From contig CP099650.1 in NCBI GenBank assembly GCA_024123915.1, positions 3,038,001 through 3,102,000 on the forward strand: DNA of 64,000 nucleotides. The letters are read 5' to 3'. This DNA is from Oxalobacteraceae bacterium OTU3CAMAD1. Lineage in GTDB: Bacteria > Pseudomonadota > Gammaproteobacteria > Burkholderiales > Burkholderiaceae_D. The first letter of the stretch is position 1. Every line of letters starts with the position of its first letter. Made by a program: the position numbers and the translations under genes. Positions 42,895 to 52,404 of this stretch are shown piece after piece. A model generated the notes under the pieces. That model did not search any database. It saw only the letters and a list, made by a program, of their open reading frames with translations, and was not told the origin of the DNA.

Positions 42895-43764
42895 ATGAGC
42901 AGCTCATCACCACTGTACTCGGCGCCGCTGTCGCGGCCCCACCTGCGCCAGGTCGGCAAAAACACACCGCGTCCGGCGATCTACGCCGCGCCGCGCGACG
43001 CGAATGGGGCCATCATCTTCGCCGAGCCGCCGCCGCCACCGACCATCGAGGCCCAGCGACAGTATCGCAAGGAGCGGCTGGCCGTCTCCTTCCGCCTGTT
43101 CGCGCGCTATGGCTACGACATGGGCGGCGCGGGACACATCACCGCGCGCGACCCGGAATTTCCGGACCACTTCTGGGTCAATCCGGCCGGCGTCTACTTC
43201 GGCCACATACGCGTATCGGACCTGATCCTGGTCAGCCACGACGGCAAGGTGGTCGAGGGCGACGGCCTGCTGAACCGCGCCGCGTTCGCGATCCACTCGG
43301 AGCTGCACAAGGCGCGGCCGGACGTCATCGCCGCCGCCCATTCGCACGGCCTGTATGGCAAGGCGTTCGCCGCGCAGGGCAGGTTGCTCGACCCGCTGAC
43401 CCAGGATTCCTGCGCGTTCTACCAGGACCACGCGATCTTTTCGGACTTCAGCGGCGTGGTGCTCGATTCGAGTGAGGGCGAACGCATCGCCGCCACCTTG
43501 GGCCAGCGCAAGGCGGTGATCCTGCAGAACCATGGCTTGCTGACGGTTGGCGCGTCCGTGGAGTCGGCTGTGTGGCGCTACATCGCGTTCGAGAATGCCG
43601 CCCAGGCGCAGTTGTTGTCCGAGGCGGCCGGGCCGACCAAGCCGATCCCGCACGAGGTGGCGCTGCACACGGCCGGCCAGATCGGTTCCGACGCCGGGGG
43701 CTGGTTCAGCTTCCAGCCGCTGTGGGACGTGATCACCCGCGAAGAGCCGGACCTGTTCGACTAA
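42895..43764 (+). CDS. Class II aldolase/adducin-family protein
   Basis: 289 residues. Zinc ligands of the fold are visible as His149 and His151 (AAAHSHGLYGK) and His213 (LQNHGLLTVG). The position that carries the catalytic Glu in fuculose aldolase lies in an adducin-like LLNRAAFAIHSELH segment, so the reaction may not be a classical aldol cleavage. Precedes the tonB gene by 15 bp. Probably handles a carbon product of desulfonation; inferred from context. Confidence 0.78.
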   Translation: MSSSSPLYSAPLSRPHLRQVGKNTPRPAIYAAPRDANGAIIFAEPPPPPTIEAQRQYRKERLAVSFRLFARYGYDMGGAGHITARDPEFPDHFWVNPAGVYFGHIRVSDLILVSHDGKVVEGDGLLNRAAFAIHSELHKARPDVIAAAHSHGLYGKAFAAQGRLLDPLTQDSCAFYQDHAIFSDFSGVVLDSSEGERIAATLGQRKAVILQNHGLLTVGASVESAVWRYIAFENAAQAQLLSEAAGPTKPIPHEVALHTAGQIGSDAGGWFSFQPLWDVITREEPDLFD

Positions 43765-43779
43765 TCAAGGAGGACCATC

Positions 43780-44583
43780 ATGTCTAGCGCCACATTGTCA
43801 TTGAACGACGCATACCGGGCGGACCAAGGGGGTGCAGATTCGCCGAGTGTGGGATTCGCCACGTCCTATCTGCACACGGCGGCCGCGAAACCGGCGGGTT
43901 GGCTGCGCAGTCCCGGCGCCGCCGGCACGGTGCTGGTGCATGGTGCGGCGCTGCTGGCCATCTGGAGCTTTTCCAGCGCTGTCGTCAAACCTCCGGTGGC
44001 GCCGCCGGTGGTGGAGCTGATTCGGTTGCAGCCGGAGCCCAAGAAGGAACTGGCGCCGCCCAAACCGGAGCCGGTGAAGGAAAAACCGGTGCAACTGGCG
44101 CCGCCCAAACCGGTGGCCCAGCCTTTGCCGACGCCGAAGACGGTGGAGACATCCGCCGACAAAGCCGAGACCTATACGCCGCCCGCGCCGCCGGTGCAGG
44201 CCGCGCCCATAGGCCCGGTGAAACCGGTGGAGCCGGCACCGCCACAACCGCCGGCTCCGGCGCCGGTGGCCGCCGCACCGAAGCAGATCAGCACCGAAGG
44301 CATTCCGACCGATTATGTGAACCAGGTCTACGCCCGTATCAACAGCAACACCGATTATCCGCGCGAGGCGAAGATGCGCCGCCAGCAGGGCAAGGTCGCT
44401 TACCGCCTGACCCTCAACCCGCAGGGCGCGCTGATCTCCTTCGATATCCAGTCGTCCGGCGTGGAAGCGCTGGACGAGGCGGCGCGCGACGCGATTCGGC
44501 GCGCGGCGCCATTCCCCCGGTTGCCCGATCTGGGTGGCAGCACGTATCTGCTGGCCGGGAACATCGTCTTCAAAATTAACTAG
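43780..44583 (+). CDS. tonB: TonB energy transducer
   Basis: 267 residues: a cytoplasmic start, one membrane span (about 47-66, GTVLVHGAALLAIWSF), a long Pro/Lys/Glu-rich periplasmic spacer (EPKKELAPPKPEPVKEKP), and a C-terminal TonB domain (DYPREAKMRRQQGKVAYRLTLNPQG). Transmits proton-motive force to outer-membrane receptors. Followed by exbB and exbD and then a receptor gene, so it is probably a dedicated system. Confidence 0.9.
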   Translation: MSSATLSLNDAYRADQGGADSPSVGFATSYLHTAAAKPAGWLRSPGAAGTVLVHGAALLAIWSFSSAVVKPPVAPPVVELIRLQPEPKKELAPPKPEPVKEKPVQLAPPKPVAQPLPTPKTVETSADKAETYTPPAPPVQAAPIGPVKPVEPAPPQPPAPAPVAAAPKQISTEGIPTDYVNQVYARINSNTDYPREAKMRRQQGKVAYRLTLNPQGALISFDIQSSGVEALDEAARDAIRRAAPFPRLPDLGGSTYLLAGNIVFKIN

Positions 44584-44597
44584 TCAAGGAAAACGCC

Positions 44598-45395
44598 ATG
44601 AGTGCTACCCAAGTTGTCGCCCAGTCTGTTGCTCATCTGTCGCCGTTGCAGCTGTTCGAACAGGCAGACTTTATCGTTAAATCCATCATGGTGGTGCTGG
44701 TGCTGGCGTCGCTCGCCAGCTGGGGCGTCATCATCGACAAGCTGCTGCGCTTTTCGCGTCTGCGCCGCAATGCCATCGCCTGGACCGGCGCATTGGCCGG
44801 ACAGCGCTCGCTAACACGGCTGGCGCAGGAGCTCAAACAGAATACGCAGGACCCGTTCGCCCGCATCTATCACGCCATCGTCGACGAGTGGAACACCAGC
44901 CATCGCCAGCATCTGCATGTCGATGCGGCGGGACGCGACAGCCTGAAGGAGCGCATCAACCGCGTGGGGCAGATCAGCAGCAACGTCGAGGTGGAGGAGC
45001 TGCAAAAGGGCTTGTCGATACTGGCGACAGTCGGTTCGGTCGCGCCTTTCGTCGGCCTGTTCGGCACCGTCTGGGGCATCATGAACGCGTTCCAGGGCAT
45101 CGCCGCCAGTAACAGCACCAGCCTGGCCGTGGTGGCGCCGGGGATCGCCGAGGCCTTGTTCGCCACCGCGCTAGGCCTGGTGGCCGCGATTCCCGCCGTC
45201 GTCGCCTACAACCGCGCATCCGGTGACTTGAACAGTTACGCCGCACGCCTTTCCACCCTGGTCGGACTGGTGGAGGTGCAGCTGTCGCGCCAACTGGAAG
45301 CGGGGGAGGCACTGGTGGAGACTATCGACGCGGCGCCGGCCAAGGCTGACCGCGCCGCGCGCAACGTCACGCCGCTGGCGGCGCAGGGAGCCTGA
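44598..45395 (+). CDS. exbB: ExbB/TolQ-type proton channel protein
   Basis: 265 residues with three membrane segments (IMVVLVLASLASWGVIIDKLL, LSILATVGSVAPFVGLFGTVWGIM, and EALFATALGLVAAIPAVVAYN). Works with ExbD and TonB in the inner membrane. 14 bp after tonB. Confidence 0.92.
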   Translation: MSATQVVAQSVAHLSPLQLFEQADFIVKSIMVVLVLASLASWGVIIDKLLRFSRLRRNAIAWTGALAGQRSLTRLAQELKQNTQDPFARIYHAIVDEWNTSHRQHLHVDAAGRDSLKERINRVGQISSNVEVEELQKGLSILATVGSVAPFVGLFGTVWGIMNAFQGIAASNSTSLAVVAPGIAEALFATALGLVAAIPAVVAYNRASGDLNSYAARLSTLVGLVEVQLSRQLEAGEALVETIDAAPAKADRAARNVTPLAAQGA

Positions 45396-45396
45396 T

Positions 45397-45819
45397 ATGG
45401 GCGTCCGTTTATCCTCAGGCCCGGCCCACCGCCCTGGTCCGGTCAGCGACATCAACGTCACGCCGCTGGTCGATGTCATGCTGGTGCTGCTGATCGTGTT
45501 CATGGTGGCGGCGCCGATGATGACGGCCGGCGTCAAGGTCGATCTGCCGACTTCGAGCGCCAAGCCGCTGGAGGAGCCCAAGCCGCCGATCGTCGTCAGC
45601 ATCGACGCCAGCGGCACGGTCTTCGTCAACCAGACCGCCGCCACGCCGGACACGCTGCTGCAGCTGATGGCGCAGGAAGCGGCCGGCGACAAGGAACGCC
45701 GCATCCACCTGCGCGGCGACCAGGCGCTGGCTTACGGCCGCATCGTCAAGACGATGGGAGCGCTGAACGATGCCGGATATGCCCGCATCGCGCTGGTCTC
45801 GGAAGCGCCCGCGCCCTAA
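45397..45819 (+). CDS. exbD: ExbD biopolymer transport protein
   Basis: 140 residues, one membrane span with the proton-carrying Asp26 in TPLVDVMLVLLIVFMV and a periplasmic domain. Starts one base after exbB. Confidence 0.92.
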   Translation: MGVRLSSGPAHRPGPVSDINVTPLVDVMLVLLIVFMVAAPMMTAGVKVDLPTSSAKPLEEPKPPIVVSIDASGTVFVNQTAATPDTLLQLMAQEAAGDKERRIHLRGDQALAYGRIVKTMGALNDAGYARIALVSEAPAP

Positions 45820-45844
45820 ACACACACATTACAGAGGCTGAAAA

Positions 45845-46858
45845 ATGGATTCGATCACTTCGAAGGGCGACACTCGCCGTCAATTTCTGCGCCGGAGCGC
45901 GCGATTGGGCGCCGGCGCCGGACTGGCCGCGCTGCTGGGCGGCTGGAGCAACGCCACCCGCGCTGCGGCCGCGCAACTGCGCGATACCACGCTGCGGGTA
46001 GGTACGTACAAGGGTGGCGACTCCTACTACTTCAACGAGGCGGGCGTGGCCGCCATCCCGTACAAGACGGCGTTGGCCGAATTCGCGGCCGGGAACCTTA
46101 TCGTCGAAGCATTGGCGTCGGGCTCCCTGGATTTCGGCTCCATGAGCGAAATCCCGCCGATCTTCGCCGCCGCCAGCGGCACGCCGCTGAAGGTGATCGC
46201 CGTGCTGCGCGGGGACGTCAACAACCAGGTGGTGCTGGTGCCGAAAAACTCGTCCATCACCGATCCGGCCCAATTCAAGGGCAAGCGCATCGGCTATGCG
46301 CGGTCGACCACCTCGCACTACTTCCTGCTGCAGCTGTTGAAAGAAAACGGCCTTGGGTTCAAGGACATCCAGCCGGTGGCGCTGCCGCCTCAGGACGCCT
46401 TCGCGGCCTTTAAAAGCGGGCAGCTCGATGCGTGGGTGATCTATGGCCTGGTGGTGGAACTGGCCAAAAGCCAGGAGGGCGCGCGCGTGCTGCGCACCGC
46501 CGACGGCTACCTGTCAGGTAACTATGTCATCAGTACGTCGCCGCAGGCGATCGCCGATCCGCTCAAGCACGCCGCCATCGGCGACTACCTTCAGCGCTTG
46601 GCCAAGGTCTATGAATGGATCAACCGCAATCCAAAGCCTTGGGCGGCCAAGAGCGGGCGGATCGCCGGCGTGTCGCCGCAGGTCTTCCTCAACCAGGCCA
46701 CCCAGCGCAGCCAGCCCTACAAGCTTGTGGGCGTGGACGACGCGGCGATCAAGTCGCAGCAGCAGGTGGCCGATGTGTTTTCCGATGCCGGCCTGCTGGC
46801 GCGCCGCATCGACGTCAAACCAATCTGGGACCGCAGCTTTGCCAAGTACCTGGCCTGA
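45845..46858 (+). CDS. ABC substrate-binding protein, SsuA/NMT1 type
   Basis: 337 residues with a Tat-like leader (DTRRQFLRRSARLGAGAG). Binding-protein features include TLRVGTYKGGDSYYFNEAGV, LVEALASGSLDFGSMSEIPP-like content and GKRIGYARSTTSHYFLLQLL. One of three SsuA-type binding proteins in this region. It may give SsuBC a second ligand specificity. AGAGG precedes the ATG. Confidence 0.85.
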   Translation: MDSITSKGDTRRQFLRRSARLGAGAGLAALLGGWSNATRAAAAQLRDTTLRVGTYKGGDSYYFNEAGVAAIPYKTALAEFAAGNLIVEALASGSLDFGSMSEIPPIFAAASGTPLKVIAVLRGDVNNQVVLVPKNSSITDPAQFKGKRIGYARSTTSHYFLLQLLKENGLGFKDIQPVALPPQDAFAAFKSGQLDAWVIYGLVVELAKSQEGARVLRTADGYLSGNYVISTSPQAIADPLKHAAIGDYLQRLAKVYEWINRNPKPWAAKSGRIAGVSPQVFLNQATQRSQPYKLVGVDDAAIKSQQQVADVFSDAGLLARRIDVKPIWDRSFAKYLA

Positions 46859-46892
46859 CCAAAATAACCGCAACGACATAGGGAATCAACGC

Positions 46893-49397
46893 ATGCAGCA
46901 CTATAAGAACAATCAACCAAAACTGAAGGCTCTGCGCCTGGCGCTGCTGACGACCGGCCTGCTGGGAGGCGCCGGCGCGTTGGCGCAGACCAGCGTGGGG
47001 CAGGTGCAGGACGTGGTGGTCACCACCGGCGTGCGCGGCGAGGCGCGCACCGTGGCGGACAGCCCGGCGCCGATCGACGTGATCAGCGGCGAGCAATTGA
47101 TCCACACCGGCCGCGCGGAGCTGGCCGAGGCGCTGGGACGGCTACTGCCGTCGTTTAACTTCGGGACCAACCAGGCGGGCGTCAACTCGGTGGTGCGGCC
47201 GGTCAGCAACCGTGGCCTGGGACCGGCCTACACGCTGGTACTGGTCAACGGCAAACGTCGTCACAACTCGGCGCTGCTGACCAACGGCGGCGGCGACACC
47301 AGCGGTGTGAACGCGATCGATCTCGATACCATTCCACTCAGCGCCATCGACCATATCGAAGTGCTCAAGGACAGCGCTGCCGCACAATACGGCTCGGACG
47401 CGGTCGCCGGGGTGGTCAACGTCATCCTTAAGACGGGTAACCACGGCGGCCAGATTTCGGCCAGCTATGGAGAGTTGAAGAGCGGCGCTGGCGACCTGTC
47501 CAACAAAAAACTGGAGGGCGGCGTCGGCTTCGCGTTGGGCGACGACGGTTTTGTCCACATCGCGACCGCGCTGCGCAAGCGCGGCCAGTCCTGGAACAAC
47601 TTCCCGTCGAAGAACCTGGTCGCTTATTCACCCGCGTCGAATCCCAAGAACGCGACCTGGAACCGCGACGGCGCGCACAACGGCGATCCGGGAATCGAAG
47701 CCTACGATCTGGCCTTCAACGCCGAGAAGCCGTTCAACAAGGACATCACGCTGTACGCGTTCGGTACTGCCGGCACACGCAACACGGTGGCGGGCAATAA
47801 CTTCCGTCGTCCAAACGGGCTGGCGACGATAGCGCAGGTCTACCCGGACGGCTACTTCGCGCTGAATAATATGAGCGCCTTCGACTTCCAGTTGAACGCC
47901 GGCGCGCGCGGGCGAACCGCCGGCTGGAACTGGGATATCAGCACCGGCTACGGCAAGAACCGCGCCCGCCAATACAGCAACCTGACCTTGAATCCCTCGT
48001 TGGGGCCGACGTCGCCGACCAGCTTCGATAACCTGGCCGTCTATCAGTTCGAACAATGGACCACCAACGAGGACTTCACGCGCGCATTCGACATCGGCCT
48101 GAAAAAGCCGTTGCAGTGGTCGTGGGGCCTGGAACAGCGCGTCGAGCGCTTCACCACCTATGCCGGCGATCCGCTGGGGTACATCAACGGCGGCTACATC
48201 TTCAAACCCGGCGACCAGGAGGGCAATCCGAATGTCGGCAAGCCGGCCGCCGTCGGTGCGCAGGCCGGCGTGGCGTTGTCGCCTGCCGACGCGACCAGCA
48301 TCCAGCGCACGGTGCTGGCGATCTACAACGACATCGGTTTCTATCCGATAGAGAACCTGTTCGTCGATGGCGCGGTGCGCGCGGAGCATTACAACGACAG
48401 CGCGGGCAACACCGCCAGCGGCAAGATCAACAGCCGCTACGACTTCTCGCCGACGTTCGCGGTACGCGGCACGGTTGGTTCCGGGTTTCGCGCGCCTTCG
48501 CTGACGCAATCGGGCTACTCGCAGACAGACAACCGCACCAACATCAACCCGGTCACCGGGGTGGTGGAACCCAGCTTGTCCAAGCTGCTACGCAACGATT
48601 CGGCTTTGGCCCGCCAGTTCGGCGCGCGCGATCTCGATCCCGAGAAGTCGGTCAACTTCGGCATCGGCCTGGTACTCAAGCCTGCCGATAACATCAACAT
48701 CACACTGGATGGCTACCAGGTCAAGGTCAAGGATCGCATCATCCGCACCGGCTACATGTTCGGACCCGCCTTCGCGCCGACCCTGGTGGCCGGTGGGCTG
48801 ACCGGCACCGAGTGGGTGCAGTACTTCGCCAACGGCGTCGATACCCGCACGCGCGGCACCGACCTGGTAGCCGACATCACCAGCGACTACGGCAGCTATG
48901 GCCTGGTGCGTTGGGGCGCGGCGGTCAACTGGAATCGCACCAAGATTACCAATATCAAGGCTACGCCATCGGAGATCACGGGACTGGGCGCCAATCCGGG
49001 CGGCAGCTCGGTGTGGTTCGGCTACTCGGCCGGCGGCGGCATCGGCGACCTGACCGCAACCCCCAAGACCAAGCTGATATTGTCGGCGCGCTGGTTCATC
49101 GGGCCGGTGGAGGCGAACCTGCAAACCACCCGCTACGATTCCTCCACGTGGCAGACCACCGCCGATCGAACCAAGGACTATCACTTCGGCGCCAAATGGC
49201 TGACCGACCTCGATGTCAGCTATGCCGTCACCAAGCGCGCCAAGCTGGTGGTCGGCGCGGCCAACCTATTCGACACCAAACCGGATCGCAACGGCCCGGG
49301 CGACGCCAATTCCGGCAGCAGCGGCTTTGTCTACGGCCCCGCGCCATTCGCGCCGAGCGGCGCCTACTACTATGGCAAGGTCACTTATGACTTCTGA
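46893..49397 (+). CDS. TonB-dependent outer-membrane receptor
   Basis: 834 residues with signal peptide ending near AGALAQ, plug (VQDVVVTTGVRGEARTVADS, LVLVNGKRRHNSALL, IEVLKDSAAAQYGSDAVAG) and terminal strand YYYGKVTYDF. ATG 46893 is preferred: it has GGGA upstream and starts the signal peptide, whereas the open frame extends far back through the previous gene. Paralogue of the receptor at 34302. Clustered with tonB-exbBD, it is probably the main port for the operon's substrate. Confidence 0.9.
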   Translation: MQHYKNNQPKLKALRLALLTTGLLGGAGALAQTSVGQVQDVVVTTGVRGEARTVADSPAPIDVISGEQLIHTGRAELAEALGRLLPSFNFGTNQAGVNSVVRPVSNRGLGPAYTLVLVNGKRRHNSALLTNGGGDTSGVNAIDLDTIPLSAIDHIEVLKDSAAAQYGSDAVAGVVNVILKTGNHGGQISASYGELKSGAGDLSNKKLEGGVGFALGDDGFVHIATALRKRGQSWNNFPSKNLVAYSPASNPKNATWNRDGAHNGDPGIEAYDLAFNAEKPFNKDITLYAFGTAGTRNTVAGNNFRRPNGLATIAQVYPDGYFALNNMSAFDFQLNAGARGRTAGWNWDISTGYGKNRARQYSNLTLNPSLGPTSPTSFDNLAVYQFEQWTTNEDFTRAFDIGLKKPLQWSWGLEQRVERFTTYAGDPLGYINGGYIFKPGDQEGNPNVGKPAAVGAQAGVALSPADATSIQRTVLAIYNDIGFYPIENLFVDGAVRAEHYNDSAGNTASGKINSRYDFSPTFAVRGTVGSGFRAPSLTQSGYSQTDNRTNINPVTGVVEPSLSKLLRNDSALARQFGARDLDPEKSVNFGIGLVLKPADNINITLDGYQVKVKDRIIRTGYMFGPAFAPTLVAGGLTGTEWVQYFANGVDTRTRGTDLVADITSDYGSYGLVRWGAAVNWNRTKITNIKATPSEITGLGANPGGSSVWFGYSAGGGIGDLTATPKTKLILSARWFIGPVEANLQTTRYDSSTWQTTADRTKDYHFGAKWLTDLDVSYAVTKRAKLVVGAANLFDTKPDRNGPGDANSGSSGFVYGPAPFAPSGAYYYGKVTYDF

Positions 49398-50388
49398 TCC
49401 CAATCGCATCCGGCGTTTGCTGGCGATGCTGCCGGCGGCGGCGCTGCTGGGCGCCTGCGGCAAGGCAGGCGATGCCGGCGAAGCGGCAAGCACCGGCGCT
49501 CCCGTCGACCTGTCCAAAGTGACTGTGGTGTTGGGCGACCAGGTCAAGCTGCTGCGCACCAAGGCGGAAGCGGCCGGGGTGCTCACCGACGTGCCTTACA
49601 AGATCCAGTGGGCCAGCTTCCAGGGCGCCGCGCCGCTGTTCGAGGCGGTGGTGTCGGGCGATGTCGATACGGCGATGGCGGCCGACACGCCAGCCCTTGC
49701 GGCGGCGGCGGGAGGTGCGCGCGTCAAGGTGGTCGCGGCCAGCGTGTCGTCGCCGACCGGTGTGGCGATACTGGTACCCGCCGGATCGCCTATCAAGTCG
49801 GTGGCCGATCTTAAAGGCCGCAACGTCATTGTCTCTTCGGCGCGCGGCAGCGTCGCGCATTATCTGCTGTTTGGCGCGCTTCGCGAGGCGGGCCTCAAGC
49901 CGGACGATGTCACCACTGGCTTTCTGCTGCCGAGCGACGCCGCCGTCGCCTTCTCCAGCGGGAAGATCGAAGCCTGGGCCACCTTCGGCACCTACCAGGC
50001 CAACGCCGAGATTCATGGCGCGCGGGTGTTGCGCGATGGCGTGGGCATCAATTCCGGCATCGGCGTGATCGCCGCGTCGAATGCCGCGCTGGCCGATCCG
50101 GGCAAGCGCGCCGCGTTGGCCGACGTGCTGCGTCGCCTGGCGCTCTCCAACACCTGGGCCAACGCGCACCCCAAGGAGTACGCTGAAGTGTTCCAGCGCT
50201 TGACCGGTTTGCCGGCCGATGTGGTCAAGTTGGTGGTCGATCGCGACCGCCCGCAGCTACGCCCGGTCGATCAGCAGATCATCACGCAGCTGCAGCAGGT
50301 GGCCGATACATTTTTTGAAGCGAAGCTGTTCCCGCGCCGGGTCGATGCCAGCCGGCTGGTCGACAACACACTTTTCCGGCCGGCTTAA
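49387..50388 (+). CDS. Lipoprotein ABC substrate-binding protein, SsuA/NMT1 type
   Basis: 333 residues with a lipobox LLGAC (Cys about residue 24), so it is membrane-anchored. Binding-protein features include LFEAVVSGDVDTAMAADTPAL and DLKGRNVIVSSARGSVAHYLL. The start at 49387 overlaps the receptor end by 11 bp, with AAGG eight bases upstream, indicating coupled translation. A lipidated binding protein is unusual among SsuA relatives. Confidence 0.85.
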   Translation: MTSDPNRIRRLLAMLPAAALLGACGKAGDAGEAASTGAPVDLSKVTVVLGDQVKLLRTKAEAAGVLTDVPYKIQWASFQGAAPLFEAVVSGDVDTAMAADTPALAAAAGGARVKVVAASVSSPTGVAILVPAGSPIKSVADLKGRNVIVSSARGSVAHYLLFGALREAGLKPDDVTTGFLLPSDAAVAFSSGKIEAWATFGTYQANAEIHGARVLRDGVGINSGIGVIAASNAALADPGKRAALADVLRRLALSNTWANAHPKEYAEVFQRLTGLPADVVKLVVDRDRPQLRPVDQQIITQLQQVADTFFEAKLFPRRVDASRLVDNTLFRPA

Positions 50389-50421
50389 CTCCCTTTTTCA
50401 TCCCATATCAGGAGCACCGTC

Positions 50422-51762
50422 ATGACTACATCCCAACCATCGCGTCAACTCAAACTCGGATTCATCCTGCACGGCGTCGGCCCAGGTTGGGGCGACTGGC
50501 GCCATCCCGATGCCGATCCGACCGCCAGCACCAATATCGATTTCTACCTGCGCCAGGCCAAGCTGGCGGAGGAGGGCAAGTTCGATTTCCTGTTCGTGGC
50601 CGACAGCGTCCACATCACCGAGAAATCCAGCCCGCACTACCTGAACCGCTTCGAGCCGCTGACCATCCTCTCGGCGCTGGCAACCGCCACGAAGAACATC
50701 GGCCTGGTGGGCACGCTGACGGTCAGCTACAGCGAGCCATACACGGTCGCCCGCCAGTTCGCGTCGCTGGACCATATCAGCAAGGGTCGCGCCGGCTGGA
50801 ACGTGGTCACGTCCTGGCTATCGGGCAGCGCCGAGAACTACGGCAAGCCTACGCACCCGCCGCACGAGGTGCGCTACCGCATCGCCGCCGAGCATCTGCA
50901 AACCGTGCAGGGGCTGTGGGATTCGTGGGAGGATGACGCGCTGGTGCACGACAAGGCCAGCGGCCAATTCATCGATCCCGAAAAATTGCACACGCTGCAC
51001 CACCAGGGCGAGTTCTTCTCGGTGCGCGGTCCTTTGAACATCAGCCGTTCGCCGCAAGGGCAGCCTGTGATTTTCCAGGCCGGCGCTTCCGAGGACGGAC
51101 GCAATTTCTCGGCGCGTCACGCGGAGGCCTTCTTCACCGAGGGATCGAACTTCGAATCGTCGCAGGCCTACTACGCGGACATCAAGAAGCGCGCCGCCGC
51201 CTTCGGCCGTCCGGCCGGCAAGCTGGCGGTGTTGCCGGCGCTGCGCGCCATCGTCGGCAAAACCGAGGAGGATGCGCAACGCCTCTACCAGGAAGCGGTG
51301 GCGCTGGTCCGCATCGAGGATGCGCTGGTGGCGCTGGCGCGCTCGTTTAACGAACACGACCTGACGCAGTACCCGCTCGACGGACCATTCCCGGACATCG
51401 CCCAATACGGCGCTGAGAGCAATCGCAGCGCTTCCGAGCGCATCATCCGCACCGCGCGCGACGAAAACCTGACTTTGCGCGAGACCGCGCTGCGCTACGC
51501 CAGCCCGCGCAAGGAGTTTGTCGGCACCGGCGTACAGGTGGCCAACGCGATCCAGCACTGGTTCGATGGCGGCGCCGCCGACGGGTTTATACTGTTTGAA
51601 TCGCTGCCACGCCAGCTCGACGCGTTTGTCGCCGAGGTGGTGCCGGTGCTGCAGCAGCGCGGCCTGTTCCGCCTGGACTACGGGCACACCACCTTGCGCG
51701 GCAACCTCGGGCTGGACGTTCCGGAAAACCGCAACACCGCCGCACGCCGCCAGGCCGCCTGA
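50422..51762 (+). CDS. LLM-class monooxygenase of the NtaA/SnaA/DszA family
   Basis: 446 residues ([76 protein letters not shown]). The family oxidises sulfones, sulfonates or aminopolycarboxylates with FMNH2. Operon context favours a sulfur compound. CAGGAG precedes the ATG. The second LLM enzyme in the operon, distinct from the SsuD-like one at 40780. Confidence 0.87.
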   Translation: MTTSQPSRQLKLGFILHGVGPGWGDWRHPDADPTASTNIDFYLRQAKLAEEGKFDFLFVADSVHITEKSSPHYLNRFEPLTILSALATATKNIGLVGTLTVSYSEPYTVARQFASLDHISKGRAGWNVVTSWLSGSAENYGKPTHPPHEVRYRIAAEHLQTVQGLWDSWEDDALVHDKASGQFIDPEKLHTLHHQGEFFSVRGPLNISRSPQGQPVIFQAGASEDGRNFSARHAEAFFTEGSNFESSQAYYADIKKRAAAFGRPAGKLAVLPALRAIVGKTEEDAQRLYQEAVALVRIEDALVALARSFNEHDLTQYPLDGPFPDIAQYGAESNRSASERIIRTARDENLTLRETALRYASPRKEFVGTGVQVANAIQHWFDGGAADGFILFESLPRQLDAFVAEVVPVLQQRGLFRLDYGHTTLRGNLGLDVPENRNTAARRQAA

Positions 51763-51790
51763 CAGGGGTGACTTAGATGAGGAGACTTAA

Positions 51791-52372
51791 ATGAGTGCAT
51801 CACCAGGTTTTGAAACGCCGGCCCGCCTGCGGCATTTCGTCGAGGCGCTGGACTCCCTGCTGGGGCAGGGCTACGAAACGGACGAAACGCGCATCGTCGC
51901 GCAGGGCTCCAAACTGCTGCGCGAACTGATCGCCCATGACGATTGGCTGCCGCAGCAGGCCGCGCTGCCCGACCCGCAGTACTACCGCCAATATCTGCTG
52001 TATCGAGATCCGGCGGCGCGGTTCTCGGTGGTGAGCTTCGTCTGGGGACCGGGCCAGTCGACGCCGATCCACAACCACACGGTATGGGGCCTGATCGGCC
52101 TGCTGCGCGGCGCCGAGATCTCGCAGGACTACCGCCGCCGCGCCGACGGCCTGCTCGAAAAAGTGGGCGAGCCGCAGCGGCTCGAAACGGGCGTGGTGAC
52201 GGCCGTATCGCCAACGCTGGGCGACATCCACCAGGTCTTCAACGCCTACGACGACCGCATCTCGATCGGCATCCACGTCTACGGCGCCGACATCGGCGCA
52301 GTCGATCGCAGCGTGTTCACGCCGGAGGGCGCGGTCAAGCCTTTCCGCTCCGGCTACGCCAATGCCGCCTGA
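51791..52372 (+). CDS. Thiol dioxygenase, 3-mercaptopropionate dioxygenase type
   Basis: 193-residue cupin of the cysteine dioxygenase family. Iron ligands are His94 and His96 (TPIHNHT) and His147 (GDIHQVF). The residue that is Arg in cysteine dioxygenases is Gln67 here (YYRQYLLY), as in bacterial 3-mercaptopropionate dioxygenases. It would oxidise a small thiol to its sulfinate. GGAG precedes the ATG. It sits directly before a rhodanese and after a desulfurising monooxygenase. Confidence 0.82.
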   Translation: MSASPGFETPARLRHFVEALDSLLGQGYETDETRIVAQGSKLLRELIAHDDWLPQQAALPDPQYYRQYLLYRDPAARFSVVSFVWGPGQSTPIHNHTVWGLIGLLRGAEISQDYRRRADGLLEKVGEPQRLETGVVTAVSPTLGDIHQVFNAYDDRISIGIHVYGADIGAVDRSVFTPEGAVKPFRSGYANAA

Positions 52373-52404
52373 TCGCCACACACAATCCAAGGAATTCGAA
52401 AGCC

